A stretch of 16,436 nucleotides of DNA, taken from Verrucomicrobia bacterium UBA1412 (GTDB lineage: Bacteria; Verrucomicrobiota; Verrucomicrobiia; Limisphaerales; UBA1412). The notes below the pieces were generated by a model. That model saw only the letters and a list, made by a program, of their open reading frames with translations, did not search any database and was not told the DNA's origin. Below, in pieces: positions 6,360 to 14,904 of this stretch; position 1 is the first letter of the stretch; every line of letters begins with the position of its first letter. The translations under genes were made by a program, and so were the position numbers. Location: contig DBPU01000118.1 in NCBI GenBank assembly GCA_002305615.1, positions 1 through 16,436 on the forward strand, written 5' to 3'.

Positions 6360-6697
6360 TCTCAATTCACCGTCACCAGTGGAACCTCTTTCAGAAACAA
6401 ACACCACCCGTTTTTCTCTCAGGTTTACACCTTTTTAGACAAGATGTTAACATAATAAATCGCAAAAGATGCCTGGGTTGCAAAAAAAGTTTCGCTGTTT
6501 TTTGCACAAATCCCCTTTTCCGCGGGTCTTCTTAAAGATGGTGTGCCGGTGTGGTTTGTCCGAGCACCCGCAAGGGGGATAATCCTCACAAAATAATGCC
6601 GCGGATTTTACTTATTTATATTGTGAGCAGGCAGAAGGGTAGCTACCATGAGCCCTTGAGTCCGGGCAACGGTCCATCGTAGATTATTTTCATCAAA
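6360..6697 (+). other. 338-nt intergenic leader of the exporter operon
   Basis: There is no ORF here that I can support. It holds a 9-bp inverted repeat TGCAAAAAA (6479-6487) / TTTTTTGCA (6498-6506) that runs into the second 34-bp element. After it comes a structured-looking stretch: CTCACAA (6585-6591) inverted with TTGTGAG (6621-6627), and AAGGG/CCCTT arms around 6635-6657. A TATATT -10-like box lies at 6617-6622 but has no -35. I see no convincing intrinsic terminator for dcd and no known riboswitch consensus. Confidence 0.5.
6498..6531 (+). repeat. 34-bp duplicated intergenic element, copy 2
   Basis: Identical to 2269-2302 and in the same orientation. Its T tract is also the right arm of a 9-bp inverted repeat with 6479-6487, a pairing the first copy lacks. 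It is 167 nt before the adaptor gene start. The strict conservation outside coding sequence suggests a binding site or promoter shared by the nrdD and exporter regions. The alternative is a small dispersed genomic repeat. Confidence 0.85.
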
Positions 6698-7984
6698 ATG
6701 AGTGCTAAACGCAGAAGAAAGGGTAAACTTTTTTACGGTTTCTGGGCGCTGGTGATCATCATCATCGCCGGTTTTTTCGTCTACAGAGCTTTTTTCAAAA
6801 AGGAAACGCCGATTGAAGTCCAGGTCGGTCCGGTTCAGAAGCGCGATATTACCGAATTAGTGATCGCCAACGGCAAGGTCCAGCCGGTGACTTACGTGAA
6901 GATCAGCCCAGAAGTCTCGGGCGAAATTATCGAGCTGCCGGTCAAAGAGGGCCAGATGGTCAAGAAGGGCGACCTGCTCTTCAGCATCAAGCCCGATCTC
7001 TACATCGCCAGCAGCAATTCCGCCGCAGCCAATCTGCAGTCAGCTATGGGCAGCCGCGATATCGCCCTGTACTCACTGGAAAAATGGCAGGCAGAGTGGG
7101 AACGCGCCAAGGGGCTCTTCAAAAACAACCTCCTTTCTCAATCCGATTTTGACACCATCAACAACTCCTACCTCACCGCTCAGTCATCCTATACGAATTC
7201 GCTCCACCAGGTGACCATGTCCCGGGCCGCTCTGGATAGAGCCAGCGAAGACCTGAGCAAGTGCATCATTTTCTCACCTCTGGACGGCACCGTCTCCAAA
7301 CTCAACTCCGAGCTGGGCGAGAAAGTCGTCGGCACCGGAACCTACACCGGCACGGAGGTCATGACGATTTCGGACCTGAACCACATGGAAGCCCGCGTGG
7401 AGATCGGTGAAATGGATATCAACCTCATCAAGCTCGGCCAGAAATCGTGGCTGGAGGTCGATGCCTTCCGGGACCGTAAATTCGCCGGCACCGTCACCCA
7501 GATCGCCAATACGGCCAGCGGCACCAGCGGTACCGATGCCACCAAGTTTGAAGTCCGCATCCTGATTGATGAGAAGGAGGCCTTCCGTCCGGGAATGTCC
7601 GTCACGGCTGAGGTCGAGACCCGTTACCGCACCAACGTGCTCGCGGTTCCCATTCAGGCGGTCACCACGCGCATGGAAGCTTCCGCAAAGCTGAAAGCCG
7701 AAAAAGAAGCGGCCACCCCGGAAGATAAAGCACCGGAAAAAGCCGACTCCAACGTCAAAGCCAAAAAGGATCTCGCCAGCGGGATTGAAGAAATCGTCTT
7801 CATCGTCAACGGCTCCAGCGTTCTCAAGCGCAAAGTCGAGCGCGGCATCAGCGACGACAACTATACGGAAATCGTCAGCGGCCTGGATGAGAACGAAGAA
7901 GTGGTCATCGGCGGCTACAAAGCCATCAGCAAAGACCTCGATGAAGGCAAGCTGATCAAGGTTTTACCCACCACAAGCAATTAA
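6698..7984 (+). CDS. MacA/HlyD-type periplasmic adaptor (membrane fusion protein)
   Basis: The adaptor links an inner-membrane ABC exporter to an outer-membrane channel. A basic N-terminus precedes one membrane anchor (residues 11-33, FYGFWALVIIIIAGFFVY). The lipoyl-like domain comes in two halves: ISPEVSGEIIELPVKEGQMV (69-88) and IIFSPLDGTVSKLNSELGEK (190-209). Between them is an alpha-helical hairpin with heptad character (about 100-187). A beta-barrel domain (228-310) ends with RPGMSVTAEV. An unusual charged, Ala/Lys/Glu-rich linker (about 325-362) interrupts the membrane-proximal domain; it looks disordered. The protein is 428 aa, somewhat longer than E. coli MacA. No SD is visible. It is the first gene of a four-gene operon, 8 nt before the ATPase. 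The substrate is unknown; a macrolide, peptide or lipoprotein-related role cannot be told apart. Confidence 0.92.
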   Translation: MSAKRRRKGKLFYGFWALVIIIIAGFFVYRAFFKKETPIEVQVGPVQKRDITELVIANGKVQPVTYVKISPEVSGEIIELPVKEGQMVKKGDLLFSIKPDLYIASSNSAAANLQSAMGSRDIALYSLEKWQAEWERAKGLFKNNLLSQSDFDTINNSYLTAQSSYTNSLHQVTMSRAALDRASEDLSKCIIFSPLDGTVSKLNSELGEKVVGTGTYTGTEVMTISDLNHMEARVEIGEMDINLIKLGQKSWLEVDAFRDRKFAGTVTQIANTASGTSGTDATKFEVRILIDEKEAFRPGMSVTAEVETRYRTNVLAVPIQAVTTRMEASAKLKAEKEAATPEDKAPEKADSNVKAKKDLASGIEEIVFIVNGSSVLKRKVERGISDDNYTEIVSGLDENEEVVIGGYKAISKDLDEGKLIKVLPTTSN

Positions 7985-7992
7985 CTTAACAC

Positions 7993-8703
7993 ATGGCCGA
8001 AGCTTTGATTCAGCTGCAGGATGTCTGCAAGAGCTATGACATGGGCGCGGAGATCGTCCACGCCTTGCGCGGAGTCAGCCTGCAAATCACCCGGGGCGAA
8101 TACGTGGCCATCATGGGCCCCAGCGGCTCGGGCAAATCCACGCTCATGAATATCCTGGGCTGCCTGGATACGCCCACTTCCGGGGTATTCATCCTCAACG
8201 GCAAAGCGGTCAGCGATATGGATGACAATGAGCTGGCCGATATCCGCAATCAGGAAATCGGCTTCGTTTTTCAGACTTTTAATCTTCTGGCGCGCAGCAC
8301 CTCTTTTCACAACGTGGAGCTGCCTCTCATCTATGCCGGAGTCCCCGCTTACGAGCGCGGTCAAATCGCGACCAAGGTCCTCCAACAAGTCGGACTGGGC
8401 GACCGCATGACCCATAAGCCCAATGAACTCTCGGGCGGTCAGCGTCAGCGTGTCGCCGTCGCGCGCGCTCTGGTCAACGGGCCCTCCATCCTCCTGGCCG
8501 ATGAACCGACCGGCAACCTGGATACGGCCACGGGCGACGAAATCATGCTCCTTTTTGATAAACTTCATCAGGACGGCAACACCATCATTCTGGTCACGCA
8601 CGAAGAGGATATCGCCCAGAGAGCCCGCCGCATCGTCCGCATCCGCGACGGCAAAATCGCCTCCGATGAATCCCACACACCCTCGACTCCCCAGAGAGTC
8701 TGA
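7993..8703 (+). CDS. ABC transporter ATP-binding protein, MacB/LolD type
   Basis: This is the cytoplasmic ATPase of the exporter. Walker A GPSGSGKST is at 42-50, Q-loop Gln94 in FVFQTFNLL, signature LSGGQ at 146-150, Walker B ILLADE at 166-171 followed by PTGNLD, and the switch His203 in VTHEED. The 236-aa length and the DEPTGNLD wording are typical of the LolD/MacB/FtsE group, which power mechanotransmission across the envelope and not substrate passage through a channel. In E. coli MacB the ATPase and permease are one chain; here they are separate. It starts 8 nt after the adaptor stop and ends 21 nt before the first permease. Confidence 0.95.
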   Translation: MAEALIQLQDVCKSYDMGAEIVHALRGVSLQITRGEYVAIMGPSGSGKSTLMNILGCLDTPTSGVFILNGKAVSDMDDNELADIRNQEIGFVFQTFNLLARSTSFHNVELPLIYAGVPAYERGQIATKVLQQVGLGDRMTHKPNELSGGQRQRVAVARALVNGPSILLADEPTGNLDTATGDEIMLLFDKLHQDGNTIILVTHEEDIAQRARRIVRIRDGKIASDESHTPSTPQRV

Positions 8704-8724
8704 AACCGCCTCACCGGAATTTAA

Positions 8725-9945
8725 ATGAACATCAAAACCGAAATCGCCGAAAGCCTGCGCTTCTCCTGGAGCGCTCTCATGGCCAATAAAATGAGGGCGA
8801 TTTTGACGACTCTGGGCATCGTCATCGGCGTCGTCACGGTTTCGCTCATGAGCATGGCCATCGACGGCGTCTCCAAGAGCTTCCTCAAAAGCATCTCTTC
8901 GCTCGGCTCGGATGTCCTCTACCTGGAGAAGAACGCCTGGATGGATAACGAGGATTGGTGGAAACGCCGCGGCCGGCGCGATATCGAAATGTACCATGCG
9001 CGCGAACTCAACCGCATGATCGGCGACCGCTACATCCTCTCGCCTTTCGCGCACCAGCCCTGCTCGGTCAAATACCGCACCGAGAGCGTCTCGGGCGTAT
9101 TCCTTGAGGGCTGCACCGCCGAGTACGCGGTCATCAACAGCTACACTTTCACCGAGGGCCGCTTCTTCAACAACAACGAAGTCGATGGGCACCGTCCTGT
9201 CTGCGTTCTGGGCAACGATATCCTCACGGCGCTCTTCAAAGGCGCTGAGGCCATCGGCAGGAAAATCAAAATTAACGGCGTCAATTACGAGGTGATCGGC
9301 ACCATGGACAAGCGCGGCACCTTCATGGGCTTCAGCCTCGATAACACCGTCTATATCCCCGTCACGCGGCAACTGAGCGATTTCGCCTGGCGGCCCAATG
9401 TCAGCATCGCCATCAAGGCGCCCGATATGCGCAACGTCGACGAAATGACCGAGGAAATCCGCGGCGCCATGCGCAAAGTTCGCCGTCTGGAGCCGGGCCA
9501 GGCAGATGACTTCGCCATCAACAAGCAGGAAGTCCTTCTCACCACTTTCAACAAAGTGACCGGCGTTATTGCCAGCGCGGGGCTCTTCATCACGGGGCTC
9601 TCGCTCTTCGTGGGCGGCATCGGGATTATGAACATCATGTTCGTCTCGGTGGCTGAGCGCACCAAAGAGATCGGACTGCGCAAAGCGCTCGGGGCTCGGC
9701 GCCGGACGATCCTCCTGCAGTTCCTCATGGAAGCGCTCATGATCTGCCTCTGGGGCGGCATTATCGGCCTGGGCCTGGCCTGGTGTCTGAAGCCGATTAT
9801 TAATCTCTACATTCCGGCCTCCATTTCCTTTAAAACCGTGGCATTCGCCCTTTTCATCTCTGCGGCCACCGGGGTCATCTCCGGTTACATCCCGGCTCGG
9901 CGCGCGGCGAAAATGGACCCGGTCGATGCCCTTCGAGACGAATGA
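8725..9945 (+). CDS. MacB/FtsX-type ABC permease, first copy
   Basis: An inner-membrane subunit of 406 aa. One membrane segment lies near the N-terminus (about 23-46, MRAILTTLGIVIGVVTVSLM). It is followed by a large periplasmic MacB_PCD-like domain (about 47-275). Three more membrane segments follow (about 280-305, 330-355, 370-392), the FtsX domain. The motifs GGIGIMNIMFVSV, RTKEIGLRKALGARR and the C-terminal PARRAAKMDPVDALR are diagnostic. The periplasmic part has a Trp- and Arg-rich stretch, DNEDWWKRRGRRDIE. Its stop overlaps the next permease start by 4 nt, so the two are made together and probably pair as a heterodimer. Confidence 0.93.
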   Translation: MNIKTEIAESLRFSWSALMANKMRAILTTLGIVIGVVTVSLMSMAIDGVSKSFLKSISSLGSDVLYLEKNAWMDNEDWWKRRGRRDIEMYHARELNRMIGDRYILSPFAHQPCSVKYRTESVSGVFLEGCTAEYAVINSYTFTEGRFFNNNEVDGHRPVCVLGNDILTALFKGAEAIGRKIKINGVNYEVIGTMDKRGTFMGFSLDNTVYIPVTRQLSDFAWRPNVSIAIKAPDMRNVDEMTEEIRGAMRKVRRLEPGQADDFAINKQEVLLTTFNKVTGVIASAGLFITGLSLFVGGIGIMNIMFVSVAERTKEIGLRKALGARRRTILLQFLMEALMICLWGGIIGLGLAWCLKPIINLYIPASISFKTVAFALFISAATGVISGYIPARRAAKMDPVDALRDE

Positions 9946-11195
9946 AAAAGCAGATCCGATTTTTTAGCGAAGTTCAAGAGAGCATCCTGATGGCTTTCCG
10001 CGCGGTCGTCTCCAATAAACTGCGCTCCATCCTCACTCTCCTGGGTATTCTGGTCGGCGTCTTTTCCATCATTCTCGTCATGACCGCCATGCGCGCGCTC
10101 CAGAGTTACGTCGAGAGCGAGCTCTCGGGTCTGGGGGCCAATACGGTCCAAATCAAAAAGTGGCCTTCCATCAATTTCGACGGGCCCTCGAGCTGGCAGA
10201 AATACGCACGCCGCACCGATCTGGATTACAACCAGTTCAAGAAACTCCGCGAGCGCGCCACTCTGGCCAAGGGCGTCAGCATCATCGAGGGCTTCCGCAC
10301 CGATGAAGCCTCTTCACGCTTCGAAACTTCCAACCCCAATATCAACCTCCAGGGGGTCACCGCCCAGACCTTCTCCGCGCGCAACATCGTCGTGGAAGAT
10401 GGCCGCGCCATTACCGAAACCGACGTCGAGAGCCGCCGCAACGTCTGCCTCCTGGGATACGAACTCGCCAAAAAACTCTTCCCCTATACCTCCGCGCTGG
10501 GCGAAACCGTCCGCTTCGACAGCATCAACTATCTGGTCATCGGCGTCCTCGAAAAGAAGGGCTCGCTCTTTGACGCGGGCAGCGACAACATGATCCTCGT
10601 ACCCCTGACGACCGCCATGAACTACTACGGGCACAGGCGCAGCATGAACTTCCTCATTGAGGCGGCTGACCGCGCTTCCTACGAGGATACGATCGAGCAG
10701 GTCCGGGGCGCATTGCGCAGCATTCGCAGGCTCAAACCCGCTGAAGAAGACGATTTCGAGATTGAATCCAATGATTCGCTCATCCAGCAGTTTCAGAGCG
10801 TCACACTTTCCATACGCATCGGCATCACGGTCGTGAGCTCGATTGCACTGGTCGCCGCCGGGATCGGCATTATGAACATCATGCTCGTATCGGTCACCGA
10901 GCGCACTCGCGAAATCGGGGTCCGGCGCGCCATTGGCGCCAAGAAGCGCAACATCATGATTCAATTCATCATGGAAGCGGTCGTGCTCTGCCAGATGGGC
11001 GGCATTGCAGGGGTGATCCTGGGCGTACTGGGCGGCAATATCGCCGCCAAATTCCTCAGTGTACCCATGACGGTTCCGGTCGATTGGGTCGTGATCGGAC
11101 TGGTGATCTGCTCGGCCGTCGGCATTATTTTCGGCTCCTACCCGGCATGGAAAGCCGCTAACCTCGACCCCATCGAAAGCCTCCGCCACGAATAA
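9942..11195 (+). CDS. MacB/FtsX-type ABC permease, second copy
   Basis: A second inner-membrane permease of 417 aa with the same plan as its neighbour: a membrane segment at about 26-50 (LRSILTLLGILVGVFSIILV), a large periplasmic domain, then three membrane segments in the C-terminal third. GIGIMNIMLVSVTERTREIG, VRRAIGAKKRNI and PAWKAANLDPIESLR match the FtsX family. It resembles the first permease clearly but not closely, consistent with an old duplication. Its ATG overlaps the upstream stop (ATGA). It is the last gene of the operon. No TolC-like outer-membrane protein follows in the window, so the channel must be encoded elsewhere. Confidence 0.93.
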   Translation: MKKQIRFFSEVQESILMAFRAVVSNKLRSILTLLGILVGVFSIILVMTAMRALQSYVESELSGLGANTVQIKKWPSINFDGPSSWQKYARRTDLDYNQFKKLRERATLAKGVSIIEGFRTDEASSRFETSNPNINLQGVTAQTFSARNIVVEDGRAITETDVESRRNVCLLGYELAKKLFPYTSALGETVRFDSINYLVIGVLEKKGSLFDAGSDNMILVPLTTAMNYYGHRRSMNFLIEAADRASYEDTIEQVRGALRSIRRLKPAEEDDFEIESNDSLIQQFQSVTLSIRIGITVVSSIALVAAGIGIMNIMLVSVTERTREIGVRRAIGAKKRNIMIQFIMEAVVLCQMGGIAGVILGVLGGNIAAKFLSVPMTVPVDWVVIGLVICSAVGIIFGSYPAWKAANLDPIESLRHE

Positions 11196-11208
11196 TCCCG
11201 GCCCTAAG

Positions 11209-11234
11209 GTGAGGTTGCTCGCATCCTCTCTCAC
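11209..11234. terminator. Weak hairpin between convergent genes
   Basis: GTGAG (11209-11213) can pair with CTCAC (11230-11234), or GAGG (11211-11214) with CCTC (11225-11228). There is no T tract on either strand. It sits in the 75-nt gap where the exporter operon and the minus-strand accessory gene converge. Called only because of position and pairing. Confidence 0.2.
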
Positions 11235-11270
11235 AAAACATTCGTTGTATGATATGGCTAATTCTATTTT

Positions 11271-14200
11271 CTATTCCAATGCGAAAAGTTTCACCATATT
11301 GGAATAGGCCTTCGCCACATCTTTTAACGTTTGAGCAAGACGTGCAAAACCTGCATTCTCTGTTTTATCTGCTAATTCTTCATACTTAGCCGACCTTTCT
11401 TTCTCGAGAGTCGCTTTGGAATCTGAGCTTTGAACCTCATCTGGATAGGCCAGGGCTTCGTAGAAGCCTTTTCGAAGATCATCCATTTCTCGCTCATTCA
11501 GAATTTCTGCTGCCTTTTTATTGATCCACAACCCATCCTCATCTTGGGGACAATGTGTTAGTACTTTTCCAATGTGGTTGAGAGCCTCTCTTAAATGTCC
11601 AGATTGAGCGCAAGACTCCTTAACTTTTTTAAACCAATCCATAAACATTACTCCATTGAATTTATTGTCAGGTTGTGTACCTGGTGGAATCTTCCAGACA
11701 CTTAAAAGTATATATGCATTTAGAGAAGTTTCTTGTGACACTTCTAATGTATTGTTTGTTTGTGAGCCTTCAGGGATATATGCCCACTGCACTATCTCAC
11801 TAAAATAATCAGGATGACTAGCCAAGCGTTTTTCCAATGTTATCGGCCGTTCATGGCATCCTCCACTCCATAGAAGAGAAAGATAATTCCATTCAATTTC
11901 AATAAGACTTGCCTCTGGGATGTTCGTATTTTTCTGCAATAAAGAGATAAGTTTGATTATGCAGTGTTCATCTTTGGTAATAGCAGGTTCATTTGATTTT
12001 AAGGACATCATCAATGCTTGAATGCATAAGGATACGTTAATTGACTGTTCATTTACGTGAATAAGCCTATAGATATATTTTATTGCAGCATTAGGACGTT
12101 CATATTTCAAAAGTTTTTCAATTGCTTTGTCTGAATTTTTATCAATAATAATCGGATATATGGATGCACGCTTCCAGTATTCTTTTTCATCCATCGAAAG
12201 CCACAAATCTACTCTCTTCCAAGTCTTATGAGAAAATGGTAAAAAACACAAGAAATCGACAAATTGATTTTTCTCCCAGCTTGTTTTATCTAAACCATCA
12301 ATCCATTTGTAACCTTTATGTTCAGAAGAACTCCAGACGTATCCACGAACAAAATTAGAAACTTTCGAGCTATCACTTAAAAGATACTTTGGAAATAATA
12401 CTGTATCAATGGAAATATTCGTTTCAATTTTTCCCAATGCATTTCCAACATCCCATGCAGATTCAATCATTCCCACAAAGTGGATTATTTTATCAATTCC
12501 TCCAGAATTTAAAATCTCTTTGAGAATCTCTATCTGCTTTTTCTCAAGTTTTTCTATCTCTTCTTTTGCACTACCATTTCCTTCAAACAAAGTTGAACTA
12601 TCAAATGCAAAGAATCTTTTATATTTAATAAGAGAATATTTTGGTTCAAGCTTTGAAGCTTCAAAATCAATTTTTTTGAGTAAATCTTCACTGAGTGCCC
12701 ATTCCGTATCTCGGAACCTTCTGTGTCTGGAAGTAAAATCAACCAGATTGTTCCAAAGCAAGTATTTTTTCTCATCATCTTTTTGCATAATCTCCTCGGA
12801 AGAAAGCTCTTTTAGCAGATTGCAAAATGCCTCTGAAGGTAGTTTGTCAAAATATGGAATCAGCTCCGCAAGTTTAGATACGTCATTTTTTGCAAGCTCG
12901 ACAGCCTGTCGAGTGTAGTATTCTATCTGATCCCAATAGTCCTTGTTGGAAATACTCTTTCCTATATCTTCTGGAATTTGCAATTTCCAGCGAGGTTTAG
13001 AATTATAAAACGATATCTGATGTTGACCAGGTAAGAAATTGATTAGTAGTCTCCATGTAAAATCTGGATAGTCAGATTTGAGATTAGTGATAACCGCTTT
13101 CCTTTTTTCGATTAATGCCAGTGTTTGTGGTAACCAAGGAAGCAAAATGCGTATCAATGAATTGAGCGGTGTGGCAGAGGCTGCTTTAGGGAATTCAATG
13201 CTTGATAGCTGTCCCAAAATTCTACTGACTGGAACAAGGTATTCTTTATCCCATGCCAGTAATTCTAGTCCAGAAAGTAAGTATGATATGAGGAATGGAA
13301 TTTCGGTGAATAAAGTATTGAATGGACAAGGTGATTTTTTCAGAACTCCTTTTACAGCACCTAAAAACTTATCAGGCGAAGCTTCAGCCAAAAATTGTAA
13401 TAAACTACAATAGCTTTCACACGCGCCCCAGTCTATACTTGAAAGTAATTGTTCGACAATTTCATCTATTGTATTAACTACATAATATTTTGAACAATTA
13501 GTAAATTTTAATGAATTATATCTAATGAAAGATAAACTCTCTGCAATAGACATTCGTAGTTGTTCAGAATAGGCTGATTTTTCCCTTGTGATAACTGCCC
13601 CTCCTGGATTGTGAATTCTTGATGGCGCATAGTCACTTAGTACACGGAGAGCCACCTCTTTGAAAACGTTCAGATTATCGTCATATATTTTTCCGCCTAA
13701 AGAAATTAATAGCTCTGCACGGCCAGTAATGCTCCACTTTCCATCTTTTAGGACGATCGGACTATTAGATAATTGATGTATATTTTTCAGCTTTTCAATC
13801 CATTCATTTCTAGAAATAGCAAGTAGCTTATCGAGAATGGAGAGATCAGCTTCGTTCTTGTCGTACCATCCGCCAAGAAGGTTTAGCAAAGCAAGAAGTG
13901 AAGCTTCAACATATTCAGCCTTATCCTTCTGAATAGGTTTCTCTGGTAGCTTTTGAAACTCCTCAGGTATTTGCATTGTTACCGCCCTCTTCTCAAAATG
14001 CTTTTTTAATTCGTCTGGAAGATTCTTTAATGTGATGGTACCAGCGTTTCGATTACGATCTTGTACAGTATAAACAATGCTGCTCCACACATCACTTGGA
14101 AGGGATTCGGAATTGAATTGTGAAATATGCGAACACATCAAAGAAAAAACAATTCCTTCTCCTTCTAAATCAACACCCATTAGGCATAAGTGTTTAATAA

Positions 14201-14780
14201 AGAAAAAGAGTTCATATTTTGTAATTTCTATATCATTATTTTCATTTTTGATTAGTTCGGAAATAATTTCTAACTTATTTTTTGTTCCTGTTGGGGAAGC
14301 TTTTTCTGTCTCTAAATCGAGATATAAATCATCCGCTCTTTCTGTATTTCTCGCCCTATCTAACAACCACTGAAGGCAGTGAAAATCCTTCTTACCCAAT
14401 TGTTCAGAAATGAGGGCAATTAAATCTTTTCCTTTATTGAATATTTTTTGATTATTAAAATCTATCCAAGCTCTTTGAATAAATTCCTTAAAAGCTTTAT
14501 TAGAATTTGTGATTGCGATTGAGCGTTTAACTTGGCAAAGAAGTTTTCTCTCTTCTTTTGTGTATTTGTCCTCTACGAATACCACCAAATCATCTGTCTC
14601 AAATCCATGAATTTTAGCCTGAAGCATTATTTGTTTGATAGGCCAATTGGGCAAAAAGGGTGCCCATCCCCCACTCAGCATCAATGTAACAAACATTGCT
14701 TGAACTCTGGACTCTAAAGTAGCTCCAGCTACGGATGTTGAAATGGAATTGCACAGTTTTGTGTTATTTTTTTTACTCAT
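11271..14780 (-). CDS. Large protein with PD-(D/E)xK nuclease-like N-terminus and helical solenoid; putative defence protein
   Basis: 1169 aa, no family named with certainty. The N-terminus runs ATLESRVQAMFVTLML, then HGFETDDLVVFVED and KLLCQVKRSI. The spacing E23, D63/D64, Q83-x-K85 fits a PD-(D/E)xK nuclease of the Cap4/DUF4297 sort found at the front of Avs-like and other anti-phage proteins. Beyond about residue 130 it is helix-rich, with many Leu/Ile/Trp and no membrane segments. The end (HCPQDEDGLWINKKAAEIL then MDDLRKGFYEAL) resembles, from memory, the C-terminal tail of large STAND-type proteins. I searched for a Walker A loop and found none, so the usual STAND ATPase appears missing. 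It has a good SD (GGAAG, 7 nt before the ATG). It is visibly AT-rich against its neighbours, a sign of transfer. The nuclease assignment is moderate; the defence role is inferred. Confidence 0.75.
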   Translation of the reverse strand: MSKKNNTKLCNSISTSVAGATLESRVQAMFVTLMLSGGWAPFLPNWPIKQIMLQAKIHGFETDDLVVFVEDKYTKEERKLLCQVKRSIAITNSNKAFKEFIQRAWIDFNNQKIFNKGKDLIALISEQLGKKDFHCLQWLLDRARNTERADDLYLDLETEKASPTGTKNKLEIISELIKNENNDIEITKYELFFFIKHLCLMGVDLEGEGIVFSLMCSHISQFNSESLPSDVWSSIVYTVQDRNRNAGTITLKNLPDELKKHFEKRAVTMQIPEEFQKLPEKPIQKDKAEYVEASLLALLNLLGGWYDKNEADLSILDKLLAISRNEWIEKLKNIHQLSNSPIVLKDGKWSITGRAELLISLGGKIYDDNLNVFKEVALRVLSDYAPSRIHNPGGAVITREKSAYSEQLRMSIAESLSFIRYNSLKFTNCSKYYVVNTIDEIVEQLLSSIDWGACESYCSLLQFLAEASPDKFLGAVKGVLKKSPCPFNTLFTEIPFLISYLLSGLELLAWDKEYLVPVSRILGQLSSIEFPKAASATPLNSLIRILLPWLPQTLALIEKRKAVITNLKSDYPDFTWRLLINFLPGQHQISFYNSKPRWKLQIPEDIGKSISNKDYWDQIEYYTRQAVELAKNDVSKLAELIPYFDKLPSEAFCNLLKELSSEEIMQKDDEKKYLLWNNLVDFTSRHRRFRDTEWALSEDLLKKIDFEASKLEPKYSLIKYKRFFAFDSSTLFEGNGSAKEEIEKLEKKQIEILKEILNSGGIDKIIHFVGMIESAWDVGNALGKIETNISIDTVLFPKYLLSDSSKVSNFVRGYVWSSSEHKGYKWIDGLDKTSWEKNQFVDFLCFLPFSHKTWKRVDLWLSMDEKEYWKRASIYPIIIDKNSDKAIEKLLKYERPNAAIKYIYRLIHVNEQSINVSLCIQALMMSLKSNEPAITKDEHCIIKLISLLQKNTNIPEASLIEIEWNYLSLLWSGGCHERPITLEKRLASHPDYFSEIVQWAYIPEGSQTNNTLEVSQETSLNAYILLSVWKIPPGTQPDNKFNGVMFMDWFKKVKESCAQSGHLREALNHIGKVLTHCPQDEDGLWINKKAAEILNEREMDDLRKGFYEALAYPDEVQSSDSKATLEKERSAKYEELADKTENAGFARLAQTLKDVAKAYSNMVKLFALE

Positions 14781-14813
14781 CTCATTTCTTCCATATGTTT
14801 GTCCGTTATGGGG

Positions 14814-14842
14814 ACTCTGGTGTAAAAGTAGGACTTTATCAA
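14814..14842 (-). promoter_or_regulatory. Candidate promoter of the large nuclease-like gene
   Basis: On the minus strand TTGATA (14837-14842) is followed after 17 nt by CAGAGT (14814-14819). The -35 is good and the -10 is poor (3 of 6), but it lines up base for base with the strong TTGACT/TATAGT promoter in front of rhuM. The gene start is about 34 nt further on. Confidence 0.4.
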
Positions 14843-14859
14843 GAATAAATAGAAGAATA

Positions 14860-14893
14860 CCCGGGAGAGCTCATTTTGCCAAGGCGCTTCGGG
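14860..14893 (-). terminator. Hairpin downstream of rhuM (degenerate terminator)
   Basis: CCCG at 14860-14863 pairs with CGGG at 14890-14893, with further GAG/CTT and GC/GC pairs inside. It lies 11 nt after the rhuM stop. The following minus-strand bases are only moderately T-rich, so termination may be leaky and rhuM may read into the large gene. It is the counterpart of the strong terminator at 16052-16096. Confidence 0.45.
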
Positions 14894-14904
14894 TTGAGAG
14901 CGGC

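Larger units (their letters stand above)
14811..14893 (-). repeat. Terminator-plus-promoter repeat unit, copy A
   Basis: Homologous to 16011-16096. The 12 bases TCAAGAATAAAT (14839-14850) are identical and exactly 1200 bp from their partner. About 28 of the 40 bases over 14811-14850 match, and the CCCGG...CTTCGGG hairpin is shared. Read on the minus strand the unit is hairpin, ATTTATTCTTGA, then promoter. It follows rhuM and precedes the large nuclease-like gene. Confidence 0.75.

Noticed and set aside
7981..9372. A 463-codon open frame on the minus strand across the ABC ATPase and first permease
   Set aside because: It is the antisense of genes with clear family motifs. Its product is Asp/Ala/His-rich with no recognisable domain, as expected from complementing GC-rich coding sequence.
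10314..11234. A 306-codon open frame on the minus strand under the second permease
   Set aside because: Same reason: a shadow of the permease, with an Asp/His-rich composition and no motif.
13000..13060. Possible Walker A in the large protein (DIGKSIS)
   Set aside because: The glycine five residues before GKS is missing and the surroundings do not fit a P-loop. GNALGKIE elsewhere also fails.
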